This document shows positions 21,675 through 29,231 of a stretch of 32,607 nt of DNA, piece by piece; the first letter of the stretch is position 1; every line of letters starts with the position of its first letter. The stretch comes from Rhabdothermincola sp036846205 (GTDB taxonomy: Bacteria > Actinomycetota > Acidimicrobiia > Acidimicrobiales > Acidimicrobilacustridaceae). Position numbers and translations under genes: made by a program. The stretch is taken from assembly GCF_036846205.1 (NCBI RefSeq), contig NZ_DAIUCK010000026.1, forward strand, positions 1-32,607, written 5' to 3'. Below the pieces are notes generated by a model. The model was given only the letters and a program-made list of their open reading frames with translations. It was not told where the DNA came from and searched no databases.

Positions 21675-23672
21675 ATGTCGGAGGGTGACGTCCCGCCCGG
21701 CTCGCCGCCCATCGCCCCGGGCCGGATCTGTGATCGGTGCGGCCTGGAATCGCCCGGGCCGCAGTGCGTGTGGTGCGGCCACGTTCATGACGACGCCGAT
21801 GCGGCCGGCGCGGTGCAGGCCAGCCGCCGCGAACAGCTGGTGTTGCGTCGCGAGGGCCACGCCCGCCGGAAGTGGCTGGCGGACAACGGGCACCCCGCCT
21901 TCATGACGTGCCCGGCGTGCGGCCGATGGAGTCGCTTCGGTCTGTGTGAATGGTGCGACTTCAACATGGCCGACGAGGTGGCGGTTGCCGCACACGAGTC
22001 GCACCGCCGGCACGGTAGGGAGCACCGGTCAGCGAGGAGGGCCTCGCTCCGGGCCCGCTTGCGGCCCCCCGGACGTGCCCGGCGCACCGCCGGTGCCGTC
22101 TCGGGAGTCGACGGTGGTGTCGCTGGTCAGCAGGTGTTCATGACCTGCCCGTCCTGCCATCAATGGTCCTCGGCGCCGGTATGCGACTGGTGCGACTTCG
22201 ACACGTCCGATTCCGAAGCGGTCGCCCACATCGCGGAGCAGGACCGCTTCATCCGGCGTCGCTGGCACCATCGCTTCCGGCTCTTCTACTCGGCGATCCG
22301 GGGGCTCGCGCACCTCGACATCGAGGAGCAGGGCAGGATCGTGGCCCACCTGCTGAAGTGGATCGTGTTGGGCGCGGTCGTCGGCGTGCTCGCCGGCCTG
22401 TCGTCGGCGCTCTTCCTCGCCACGCTGAACTGGGTGACCGACATCCGCATCGACCACCCGTGGTTGCTGTGGTTGCTGCCCTTCGCCGGCCTCGTCATCG
22501 GCCTCGTGTACCACTACGGCGGTGGCGACGCGGTGGCCGGGAACAACCTGATCCTCGACGAGATCCATGCGCCCAAGTCCTGGATCCCTCGGCGGATGGC
22601 TCCGTTGGTGTACCTCGGCACGGAGGTCACGCATCTGTTCGGGGGCTCGGCGGGCCGCGAAGGCACGGCGCTGCAGATGTCAGGGAGTCTCACCGACTGG
22701 TTCTCGCGTATCGCTCGCCTGAGCGCCGAGGATCGTCGGCTCATGCTCATCGCGGCCCTCGCCGGTGGCTTCGGTGCGGTGTTCGGCGTTCCGGTGGCGG
22801 GGTTCGTCTTCGCACTCGAGGTCCAGAGCATCGGGCGCATGCGCTACGACGCCCTGGTTCCGGCGGTCGCTGCTTCGCTCGTCGGTGACCTCGTGGTGCG
22901 TGGCCTCGGCGTGACCCACACACCCGTCCCCGCGATCGCCGACGTCGAGCTCTCGGCGGCCCTGGTGGGCAAGGTGGTGGTCGCCGGACTCGCGTTCGGG
23001 CTGACCGCGCTGTTCTTCGCCGAGTTCGCCCATGGCATCCGGCGGGTCTTCTCCGTGTGGTCGGTGTGGCCACCTCTGCGGCCCTTCATCGGTGGGTTCG
23101 CGGTGATCGGGCTGACCTACCTGGTGGGCAACCGCGACTACAACGGGCTGTCGCTGCCGCTCATCACCGCTTCGCTCGCCGGCGGTGCCGGGGTGGTGGC
23201 CTTCGCGTTCGCGTGGAAGTTCCTGTTCACTGCGGTGACGCTCGGCTCGGGATTCCAGGGTGGCGAGGTCACCCCGCTGTTCGTCATCGGGGCCACGCTC
23301 GGGGTCACGATGGGGCACGTCCTCGGGGTGGATCCGCAGTTGATGGCAGCCATCGGGCTCGTGGCCGTGTTCGCCGGTGCGGCCAACGTGCCCGTGGCCT
23401 GCGCGGTCATGGGTGCCGAGTTGTTCGGGACCGGGCCGTTCGTGCTCTTCGCCGTGGCCTGTGTCGTGTCCTACGTGTTCTCGTCGCACCGGGGGATCTA
23501 CCCCTCGCAGCGAGTCAGCATCCCCAAGGCAGCCGACCTGCTCGGGCTGGACGACCCCGCTCCGGACACCACCGTGCACAGCCTGGCTCAGCACCGCCGG
23601 CACTGGCTGCCAGCGCAGCGGGTGACGGCGAAGGGCAGCGCCGCGGTGCGCGACGACGAAGCCGCAAGCTGA
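21675..23672 (+). CDS. CLC-F-type fluoride/proton antiporter with three N-terminal zinc ribbons
   Basis: A 665-residue protein. The C-terminal 440 residues are a CLC channel/antiporter. The fluoride-specific subclass is indicated by GNNLILDEIH at 289-298 (Asn where chloride CLCs have the GSGIP Ser) and GREGT at 327-331 with gating Glu329. The N-terminal 210 residues hold three modules with identical spacing, CxxC-N8-CxxC: C19/22/31/34, C79/82/91/94 and C158/161/170/173. Modules two and three share MTCP-C-W-C-WCDF. They should bind zinc in the cytoplasm, and I know of no described CLC-F with such a domain. Between them is a His/Arg-rich stretch (about 105-140). ATG 21675 has TGGAGGT 7 nt upstream; a fluoride aptamer lies in the leader. 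Confidence 0.93.
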   Translation: MSEGDVPPGSPPIAPGRICDRCGLESPGPQCVWCGHVHDDADAAGAVQASRREQLVLRREGHARRKWLADNGHPAFMTCPACGRWSRFGLCEWCDFNMADEVAVAAHESHRRHGREHRSARRASLRARLRPPGRARRTAGAVSGVDGGVAGQQVFMTCPSCHQWSSAPVCDWCDFDTSDSEAVAHIAEQDRFIRRRWHHRFRLFYSAIRGLAHLDIEEQGRIVAHLLKWIVLGAVVGVLAGLSSALFLATLNWVTDIRIDHPWLLWLLPFAGLVIGLVYHYGGGDAVAGNNLILDEIHAPKSWIPRRMAPLVYLGTEVTHLFGGSAGREGTALQMSGSLTDWFSRIARLSAEDRRLMLIAALAGGFGAVFGVPVAGFVFALEVQSIGRMRYDALVPAVAASLVGDLVVRGLGVTHTPVPAIADVELSAALVGKVVVAGLAFGLTALFFAEFAHGIRRVFSVWSVWPPLRPFIGGFAVIGLTYLVGNRDYNGLSLPLITASLAGGAGVVAFAFAWKFLFTAVTLGSGFQGGEVTPLFVIGATLGVTMGHVLGVDPQLMAAIGLVAVFAGAANVPVACAVMGAELFGTGPFVLFAVACVVSYVFSSHRGIYPSQRVSIPKAADLLGLDDPAPDTTVHSLAQHRRHWLPAQRVTAKGSAAVRDDEAAS

Positions 23673-23752
23673 CACCCCGTCGAGTCGATGCAACCATGGG
23701 AGGTGATGACGGGTCCTGACGGGTAGCGGTCGACCGGGGAGGTGGTGCGGCA

Positions 23753-24274
23753 GTGGCACGATCCCAGGACGATCCCGTTGTCCCGATCGACCCGGATCTG
23801 GGGGTGGCCGCCGCACGCCCGGCGATCACCCGGCGCCACCGCCGCCGTCCCCATCAGCGCCCGGATGTCCTCGCCGCGATCGCCGCTGGTGGGGCGCTCG
23901 GCACGTGCGCTCGCTACGGGCTGGGCCGGCTCTTCCCCGTCCACGCCGGTGAGCTGCCGGCGGTCACGCTGGCCATCAACCTGTCGGGGTCCTTCGTGCT
24001 CGGGTTCATCCTCGTGCTGTTGATCGAGCGGTTCCCCCCGTCGCGCTATGCCCGACCGTTTCTCGCGATCGGGCTGCTGGGCTCGTTCACCACCTACTCC
24101 TCGTTCGCGGTCGAGAGCGCACGGCTGATCGACGATGGCCACACCATCGTGGCTGGGAGCTACGTCGTGGCCAGCTTCCTCGGGGGCCTCGTCGCCGCCT
24201 GGCTGGGGATCTTGACCGGTCGCCTGGTTCCACACCGGCACCATGACCGACCAGGAAGGAAGGAAGGACCATGA
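23753..24274 (+). CDS. crcB: Fluoride channel Fluc/CrcB, first subunit
   Basis: A 173-residue CrcB, a four-helix fluoride exporter channel that works as a dimer with inverted topology. Core motifs: AGGALGTCARYGLGRL, AINLSGSFVLGFIL with the conserved Asn, and GLLGSFTTYSSFAVES, the fluoride-lining Phe/Thr/Ser segment. It carries about 40 extra N-terminal residues, basic and disordered in look, beyond the usual 125. The GTG start has GGGGAGGTG upstream. It follows the CLC gene by 80 nt and overlaps the DUF190 gene by ATGA. Paired crcB genes usually encode a heterodimer. Confidence 0.93.
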   Translation: MARSQDDPVVPIDPDLGVAAARPAITRRHRRRPHQRPDVLAAIAAGGALGTCARYGLGRLFPVHAGELPAVTLAINLSGSFVLGFILVLLIERFPPSRYARPFLAIGLLGSFTTYSSFAVESARLIDDGHTIVAGSYVVASFLGGLVAAWLGILTGRLVPHRHHDRPGRKEGP

Positions 24275-24621
24275 GACTGCAAGGCACCAGCACGAGGCTC
24301 ACGATCCTCATCGGCGAGTCCGACCAGTGGGATCACCGTCCTCTCGCCACCGAGATCGTGCATCGCGCCCACGCCGCCGGGCTCGCCGGTGCGACCGTGT
24401 TCCGCGGCGTCGAGGGCTTCGGGGCATCGAACCACATCCACACCAGTCGGGTCCTCAGCCTGTCGAGTGATCTGCCCATGGCCATCGTGATCGTCGACAG
24501 CGCCGAGCGCATCGAGGCCTTCCTGCCGGAGCTGGACGAGATGATCGCCGAAGGGCTCGTCATCCTCGACGAAGTCGAGGTGGTGAAGTATGTGGGCCGC
24601 ACCGCCGGGGACCGCCCATGA
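24271..24621 (+). CDS. DUF190 family protein (P-II-like fold)
   Basis: A 116-residue cytoplasmic protein of the DUF190/COG1993 family, which has a P-II-like ferredoxin fold. Family marks: RLTILIGESDQWDHRPLATEIVHRAHAAGLAGATVFRGVEGFGASNHIHTSR early (about 9-60), then LPMAIVIVDSAERIEAFLPELDEMI. Members are often found between crcB genes, as here, where both junctions are 4-bp ATGA overlaps. It may sense or adjust fluoride export, but no biochemical role is established. An AGGAAGGAAGG stretch precedes the ATG. Confidence 0.92.
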   Translation: MRLQGTSTRLTILIGESDQWDHRPLATEIVHRAHAAGLAGATVFRGVEGFGASNHIHTSRVLSLSSDLPMAIVIVDSAERIEAFLPELDEMIAEGLVILDEVEVVKYVGRTAGDRP

Positions 24622-24986
24622 TCTGGGTGGGACTCGCCGTGGCCGGCGCGATCGGTGCCCCCTCGCGGTACCTGCTCGATGGCTTCATCCAGCAACGGAC
24701 ACGACGCCAGTGGCCGCTCGGCACGTTGGTGATCAACGTGATCGGCTCGTTCCTCCTCGGCTTCCTCACCGGCTTGCTGCTCTACCACGCCTTCCCGAGG
24801 GACCTCGAGGTGGTGCTCGGCGTCGGGTTCTGTGGGTCGTTCACGACGTTCTCGACGTTCACCTTCGAGATGGCCCGACTGGCGGAGGAAGGAGCGTGGC
24901 GTCAGGCGGGTGCGTACGCGGTGCTCACCGCGGGCGCCGGCCTCGGCGCTGCGGCGCTGGGGCTCGTGGCGGCGGGCCGGCTGTGA
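24618..24986 (+). CDS. crcB: Fluoride channel Fluc/CrcB, second subunit
   Basis: A 122-residue CrcB of standard length with four helices. Motifs: AGAIGAPSRYLLDGF, PLGTLVINVIGSFLLGFLTG with the conserved Asn, and VGFCGSFTTFSTFTFEMARL. It overlaps the DUF190 stop by ATGA, closing the crcB-DUF190-crcB operon. It is clearly diverged from the first CrcB in the window, which supports a heterodimer in which the two subunits face opposite ways. A convergent tRNA gene follows 32 nt downstream. Confidence 0.94.
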   Translation: MIWVGLAVAGAIGAPSRYLLDGFIQQRTRRQWPLGTLVINVIGSFLLGFLTGLLLYHAFPRDLEVVLGVGFCGSFTTFSTFTFEMARLAEEGAWRQAGAYAVLTAGAGLGAAALGLVAAGRL

Positions 24987-25018
24987 TGCCTCCCACCGGA
25001 TGACCCAGCTGTTCGCCG

Positions 25019-25092
25019 TGGAGCGGGTGACGGGAATCGAACCCGCGTTCTCAGCTTGGGAAGCTGATGTTCTGCCTCTGAACTACACCCGC
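25019..25092 (-). tRNA. tRNA-Gly (anticodon CCC)
   Basis: On the minus strand the acceptor arm GCGGGTG pairs with CACCCGC. The D-arm is GTTCAGAGGCAGAAC, the anticodon stem-loop is TCAGC-TTCCCAA-GCTGA (anticodon CCC), and the T-loop is TTCGATT. The CCA end is encoded. It reads GGG codons, which are frequent in such high-GC DNA. Confidence 0.95.
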
Positions 25093-25220
25093 AGAGCCCG
25101 CCCATAGTAGGCGCCCCGCTCCCCTACCGACCACGCCGCCCGCGGACGCTCCCCGTCACCGGCGCCCGAGCTCGACTCCCAGCGTTCCCGCCTTCGCCGG
25201 GTGGCTGATGGGCGGTCCAC

Positions 25221-25226
25221 TAGCCT
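25221..25226 (+). promoter_or_regulatory. -10 hexamer TAGCCT for dcd (leaderless)
   Basis: TAGCCT lies 7 nt before the GTG at 25234, which is the expected start of Dcd. Confidence 0.55.
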
Positions 25227-25233
25227 CGCCGCC

Positions 25234-25797
25234 GTGATCCTGTCTGACCACACCATCCGTGAGGAGATCGAGGCCGGCCGCGTCGTCATCGACCCCCTCG
25301 ATCCGTCGTGCATCCAGCCCAGCTCGGTCGACCTGCACATCGACCGCTACTTCCGGGTGTTCCGCAACCACACGATGGGGTTCATCGACGTGAAGCAGAA
25401 CCTCGAGGACCTCACGGAGCTGGTCGAGATCGGCGAGGATGACGTCTTCATCCTCCACCCCGGGGAGTTCGTGCTCGGGAGCACCAGCGAGCGTGTGGCC
25501 CTCCCGAACGACCTGGTGGCGAGGCTGGAGGGCAAGTCGTCGCTCGGTCGCCTGGGCCTGCTCATCCACTCCACCGCCGGCTTCGTCGACGCCGGCTGGG
25601 ACGGCCAGCTCACCCTGGAGCTGTCCAACGTGGCCAACCTGCCCATCACCCTCTACCCGGGCATGAAGATCGGCCAGATCTCCTTCATCCGCATGACCAC
25701 CGAAGCGGAGCACCCGTACGGCTCGGCGGCCGTGGGCTCGAAGTACCAGGGCCAGAAGGGCCCCCGCCCGAGCCGCTACTGGGAGAACTTCCGCTGA
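25234..25797 (+). CDS. dcd: dCTP deaminase (possibly bifunctional dUTP-forming/dUMP-forming)
   Basis: A 187-residue Dcd of the dUTPase-fold trimer family that makes dUTP, or dUMP in bifunctional actinobacterial enzymes, for thymidylate synthesis. Motifs: ILSDHTIREEIEAGR, PSSVDLHIDRYFRVF, LGSTSERVALP, the active-site segment EGKSSLGRLGLLIHSTAGFVDAGWDGQ (about 110-136) and LTLELSNVANLP with the catalytic Glu. GMKIGQISF and YGS close the fold. Whether it also hydrolyses dUTP, as the M. tuberculosis enzyme does, cannot be decided from motifs alone. The GTG start is supported by the family N-terminus and a TAGCCT -10 7 nt upstream. Confidence 0.95.
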   Translation: MILSDHTIREEIEAGRVVIDPLDPSCIQPSSVDLHIDRYFRVFRNHTMGFIDVKQNLEDLTELVEIGEDDVFILHPGEFVLGSTSERVALPNDLVARLEGKSSLGRLGLLIHSTAGFVDAGWDGQLTLELSNVANLPITLYPGMKIGQISFIRMTTEAEHPYGSAAVGSKYQGQKGPRPSRYWENFR

Positions 25798-25804
25798 CCT
25801 CCCT

Positions 25805-25834
25805 CGCGATCCCCGAACTGGCAGGGGGTTCGCG
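25805..25834 (+). terminator. Candidate terminator after dcd
   Basis: CGCGA-T-CCCC (25805-25814) pairs with GGGG-T-TCGCG (25825-25834) with one T/T mismatch, 7 nt after the dcd stop. A second small hairpin, CGTGC-TGGG-GCACG, follows directly. It separates dcd from the convergent receiver gene. Confidence 0.45.
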
Positions 25835-25898
25835 TGCTGGGGCACGAGTTTGACCTGCCGGTTCGCGGAGAAGGCCGCCGAATCGGCAGCGGAAGGGA

Positions 25899-26354
25899 TC
25901 AGCCGGTGGCGAGCTGCTCGGCGCGGAACGCGGCCCGCTCGTCAGGAGTGCGGGTGAACACCGCGTACAGCTCGTTCACCAGGTCGTCCGCGTGGAAGGG
26001 GCGCACCAGCAGCCCATCCGCGCCCGCCTGCCAGACCCGGTCCCGGTCGTAGCGGGAGGCGGCGACCACCACCACGGCCACGTCGGCCACCTCGGGTCGC
26101 CGGCGCACCTCCTCGAGCACCCCGAGGGCGGCGTCGGTGCCGGCGCCGACGAAGTCCAGCACCAGCGCCGTGAACGGGGGTTGCCCACCCACCAGCGCGC
26201 TCATCGCCTCCTCGGCGGAGTGGGCCCGGGCCGCACCCCAGCCGGCCGACTCGATGATGCGGGCCACGAGCTCGCAGGCATCGGGATCGTCGTCGACGAC
26301 CAGCACCCGGGTGGGGCCGTGCGCGGCCTCGTCAGTCTTCGATCGCCGCAGCAC
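25899..26354 (-). CDS. Stand-alone response-regulator receiver protein
   Basis: A 151-residue protein consisting almost only of a REC domain: acidic pocket DDD at 21-23, phospho-acceptor Asp67 in ALVLDFVG, and a Ser in VVAASRYD. The conserved Lys of the K-P motif is replaced by Arg (LLVRPF), which may alter signalling. No output domain is present, so it would act by protein contact, like CheY- or SpoOF-type proteins. Its GTG start lies 23 bp inside the 3' end of the etfD-like gene, so it is translated from the same mRNA. No histidine kinase is in the window. Confidence 0.85.
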   Translation of the reverse strand: MLRRSKTDEAAHGPTRVLVVDDDPDACELVARIIESAGWGAARAHSAEEAMSALVGGQPPFTALVLDFVGAGTDAALGVLEEVRRRPEVADVAVVVVAASRYDRDRVWQAGADGLLVRPFHADDLVNELYAVFTRTPDERAAFRAEQLATG

Positions 26355-28578
26355 CGACCTGCTCGCTCCCCCGGTCGCGCTTCTCGATCGCTTCGAGCAC
26401 GTGCATGGCGATGTCGGCCACCTTCACTTGATCGTCGTCGAGGCCCTCACCCTTCACCCCGTCGTCGATCATGATGTAGCAGAACGGGCAGGCGGTGGCG
26501 ATGCGGCCGGCGCCGGTGCGGATCAGCTCCTGCGAGCGTTCCACGTTGACCTGCTTGCCGACGTGCTCCTCCATCCACATGCGTGCCCCGCCGGCACCGC
26601 AGCACATGCCCTTGGTGCCGTTGCGGCTCGCCTCGACCACCTCCACCCCGCCGAGGGAGCCGATGACCTTGCGGGGCGCGAGGTACACGTCGTTGTGCCG
26701 GCCGAGGTAGCACGAGTCGTGGTACACGATGCGCTCGTCGAGCCGGGCGTCGGTGAGGTCCAGCTTGCCGCTCTCGATGAGCCACTCCAGGAACTGGCTG
26801 TGGTGCACCACCTCGTAGGTGCCGCCGAGCTGGGGGTACTCGTTGGCCAGGGTGTTGAAGCAGTGCGGGCACTGGGTGACGATCTTGCGCACGCCCATGC
26901 CGTTGAGCGTCTCGATGTTCTGCATGGCCAGCATCTGGAAGATGTACTCGTTGCCCGAGCGGCGGGCAGGGTCGCCGGTGCACATCTCGGCCGGCCCGAG
27001 GATGGCGAAGTCGATGTCGGCCCGCTTCATGAGCTGGGCCATGGCCTGGGTGACCTTCTTGTTCTTGTCGTCGAAGGAGCCGGCACAACCCACCCAGTAG
27101 AGGTACTCGGCCTCCAGCGGGCTGGACCCGTCGACGACCTGGATGCCGTCGAGCTTCGCCGTCCAGTCGGCCCGCTCACCCTGGCTCATCCCCCAGGGAT
27201 TGCCGCTGTTCTCCATCGAGCGGTAGGCGTTGCCGAGCTCGGTGGGGAAGTTCGACTCCATCAGCGACAGGTAGCGCCGCATGTCGAGGATCTTGTCGAG
27301 GATCTCGATGTTCACCGGGCAGTTCTCGTCGCACGCCTTGCAGGAGGTGCAGGCCCAGATCTCCTCGGGGGTGATGCGCTCGAACACCGAGTCGGCCGAC
27401 ACCGTGATCTCCGGGTCGACACCGATGGGCGGCGAGACCGCCGGCGAGCCCGTAGCCGCCATCACTTCGCCGGTCTTGAGCACGATCTCACGGGGGTCGA
27501 GCGGCTTGCCCGTCGCGTGCGCCGGGCACACCGACGTGCAGCGACCGCACATCGTGCAGGCGTCGGTGTCGAGCAGCTGCTTCCAGGTGAAGTCCTCGAT
27601 GGTGGAGGCGCCGAAGGTCTCGAGCTCGGTCTCCATCAGGTTCGGCATGGGCTTCATGGCGCCCTTCGGCCGGTCCCGGTCACGCAGGTACATGTTCAGC
27701 GGCGAGGTGAACATGTGTCGCAGCATGGTGACCGGCAGGATGGCGAGGAACGCCAGGAACACGACCACGTGCACGATCCACCAGGTCTGGTGCCACCCGG
27801 CGAGGTGTGAGGTCCCGTCGACGAGCTGCGCGATCGGGTAGCCGACGAAGGACCACTTCTCGAACTCGGGCGAGCCTTCCGCGGCGATCCGGTACCCCTC
27901 TGCCAGGAAGCCCGTGACGGGCAGGGCGAGCAGCACGCCGAGGATCACCGCGTGCTCGGGCTTGGACTTGATGCGGATGCGGTACGGCCGCTGCACGTAG
28001 CGGCGCACGATGGCCCACACCACACCGATGGTCAGGGTGACCCCGGCCGCGTCGCCGACGAAGGAGTACGCCTGGTACACCTGCCCGTGCAGGAACTTGA
28101 GCCCTTCGGGGAGCTGGTGATTGATCTCGAGGATCGTCGTGACCGCCAGCAGCACCAGGAAGCTGAAGTAGATGAGCGAGTGCATGATGCCCGCCGCCGG
28201 GTCGCGCAACAGGGTCTGCATGTAGACCCCGGCACGGAAGTCGGCGAGGCGGCGCTTGACGTTCCTCGGGGTCGTCGCCCGGTTGTCGGGCTTGCCCCGC
28301 TCCCAGTTGCGGGTGCGGAACGAGAAGAGCACGGCGCCGTAGACCAGCAGGACCGGCACCACGATGTAGAAGGCCACCTTGAGCACGCTCGGGATCCCCC
28401 CGAACACCTCCCGGGTGATCGGGGAGTCGTCGTGCTGATTGAACACCGCAGACGCCACGCCGGACAGGACGGTGAACACACCGATCAGGATCCCGATCGC
28501 GACGACGGCGCTGGACGCCTTGACGCGCGTGGAGGAGGTGCCCGTTGGGACGTCGCGTTCGCTGGTGGAGGCGCTCAT
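26332..28578 (-). CDS. etfD: Membrane Fe-S oxidoreductase, EtfD-like (NarI-type membrane domain + two 4Fe-4S + CCG domains)
   Basis: A 748-residue electron-transfer protein related to M. tuberculosis Rv0338c (EtfD), thought to pass electrons from electron-transfer flavoprotein (fatty-acid beta-oxidation) to the quinone pool. The N-terminal 300 residues have about six helices of NarI (nitrate reductase gamma) type with several His for heme (NHQ, HGQ, SHLAGWHQ, WIVH). Two 4Fe-4S motifs follow: CTMCGRCTSVCP at 341-352 and CTSCKACDENCP at 410-421. The C-terminal part has two heterodisulfide-reductase CCG-type repeats (TQCPHCFNT ... HDSCYLGRHN; GMCCGAGGARM ... ACPFC). TAGTTT lies 10 nt before the ATG. 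The receiver gene overlaps its end by 23 bp. Confidence 0.9.
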   Translation of the reverse strand: MSASTSERDVPTGTSSTRVKASSAVVAIGILIGVFTVLSGVASAVFNQHDDSPITREVFGGIPSVLKVAFYIVVPVLLVYGAVLFSFRTRNWERGKPDNRATTPRNVKRRLADFRAGVYMQTLLRDPAAGIMHSLIYFSFLVLLAVTTILEINHQLPEGLKFLHGQVYQAYSFVGDAAGVTLTIGVVWAIVRRYVQRPYRIRIKSKPEHAVILGVLLALPVTGFLAEGYRIAAEGSPEFEKWSFVGYPIAQLVDGTSHLAGWHQTWWIVHVVVFLAFLAILPVTMLRHMFTSPLNMYLRDRDRPKGAMKPMPNLMETELETFGASTIEDFTWKQLLDTDACTMCGRCTSVCPAHATGKPLDPREIVLKTGEVMAATGSPAVSPPIGVDPEITVSADSVFERITPEEIWACTSCKACDENCPVNIEILDKILDMRRYLSLMESNFPTELGNAYRSMENSGNPWGMSQGERADWTAKLDGIQVVDGSSPLEAEYLYWVGCAGSFDDKNKKVTQAMAQLMKRADIDFAILGPAEMCTGDPARRSGNEYIFQMLAMQNIETLNGMGVRKIVTQCPHCFNTLANEYPQLGGTYEVVHHSQFLEWLIESGKLDLTDARLDERIVYHDSCYLGRHNDVYLAPRKVIGSLGGVEVVEASRNGTKGMCCGAGGARMWMEEHVGKQVNVERSQELIRTGAGRIATACPFCYIMIDDGVKGEGLDDDQVKVADIAMHVLEAIEKRDRGSEQVGAAAIED

Positions 28579-28678
28579 AGCAGGCCCGAAACTACTCGCC
28601 GGTAGGCTCGGTCACCGCATTCCCGGGCTGCTCGCCCGCCGCTCGCGCCGGGGGAGCAGCCCGGCCCGGCGCGGGGCG

Positions 28679-29101
28679 TCAACCGTAGGCTTGCTGGTCG
28701 AGCGCCCGGATGGTCTGCGCCATCGAGGCCATCAGCTTGTGGGCCAGGCCGGGCAGTTCGTCGAGCACGCCGTTGAACTCACGCTGGCCGAGCACGAGCA
28801 GCGTCATCGGGGTGTCGGCCACCACCGTCGCGGTACGGGGACCGCCGTCGAGCAGGGCCAGTTCACCGAAGTGGTCACCCGGCCCGAGGGTCGCCACCTT
28901 CCGGCCGTTGCGCTTGACGGTGGCGTGGCCGTCGATGATGACGAACGATTCCCGGCCGGTGGTGCCTTCCTCGACGAGCACCCGCCCGGCCTCCACCTCC
29001 ACCTCGTCGGAGGCCTTGGCGATCTTCTGCAGGTCCCGCCTGGAGAACGAGGAGAACAGCCGGATCTGGGCCAGGTGGTCGAGGTACGACGAGCGTGCCA
29101 T
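28679..29101 (-). CDS. Stand-alone cyclic nucleotide-binding domain protein
   Basis: A 140-residue protein of one CRP-like cyclic-nucleotide-binding domain. The N-terminal helix SYLDHLAQIRLFSSFSRRDLQKIA and the phosphate-binding cassette GDHFGELALLDGGPRTATVV (residues 75-94) have the Glu and Arg that contact the nucleotide, so it should bind cAMP or a relative. Only a short helical tail follows; there is no helix-turn-helix, so it is not a transcription factor by itself. The ATG at 29101 was preferred over ATG 29158 or GTG 29185 because TAAGCT lies 7 nt upstream, matching the leaderless pattern, and because the longer versions would run across the regulator's boxes. It is upstream of and parallel to the etfD-like gene. 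Confidence 0.83.
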   Translation of the reverse strand: MARSSYLDHLAQIRLFSSFSRRDLQKIAKASDEVEVEAGRVLVEEGTTGRESFVIIDGHATVKRNGRKVATLGPGDHFGELALLDGGPRTATVVADTPMTLLVLGQREFNGVLDELPGLAHKLMASMAQTIRALDQQAYG

Positions 29102-29108
29102 GCGCGGC

Positions 29109-29114
29109 AGCTTA
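29109..29114 (-). promoter_or_regulatory. -10 hexamer TAAGCT for the cyclic-nucleotide-binding gene (leaderless)
   Basis: On the minus strand TAAGCT lies 7 nt before the ATG at 29101. Confidence 0.5.
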
Positions 29115-29180
29115 GGTCCCGGCTCGGTGCGTGCGGCTGACTCGACGGTGACGCTCATCGTGGTGCTCCCATCCCGATCG

Positions 29181-29207
29181 TTCACGAACCCGAAACCGTG
29201 CGGAAAC
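29181..29207 (+). promoter_or_regulatory. GlnR-box-like sites before the GlnR-like gene
   Basis: Pentamers TTCAC (29181-29185), GAAAC (29192-29196) and GAAAC (29203-29207) are separated by exactly 6 nt, an 11-bp period. This is the layout of GlnR boxes (gTnAc-n6-GaAAc). They lie just upstream of the regulator's -10, so autoregulation is likely. Confidence 0.5.
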
Positions 29208-29217
29208 GCCGGTTCCG

Positions 29218-29223
29218 TACGGT
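29218..29223 (+). promoter_or_regulatory. -10 hexamer TACGGT for the GlnR-like gene (leaderless)
   Basis: TACGGT lies 8 nt before the GTG at 29232. Confidence 0.5.
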
Positions 29224-29231
29224 CGCTCGCC

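Noticed and set aside
23700..23745. Possible second fluoride aptamer before crcB (GGTGATGACGGG ... TGACGGGTAGC)
   Set aside because: It has a GGTGATG-like start, but the pairing partner and the TGATGGC-CTACTG end are absent.
22680..23816. 378-residue minus-strand frame over the CLC gene
   Set aside because: Shadow of the channel domain; His/Arg/Gly-rich with no motif.
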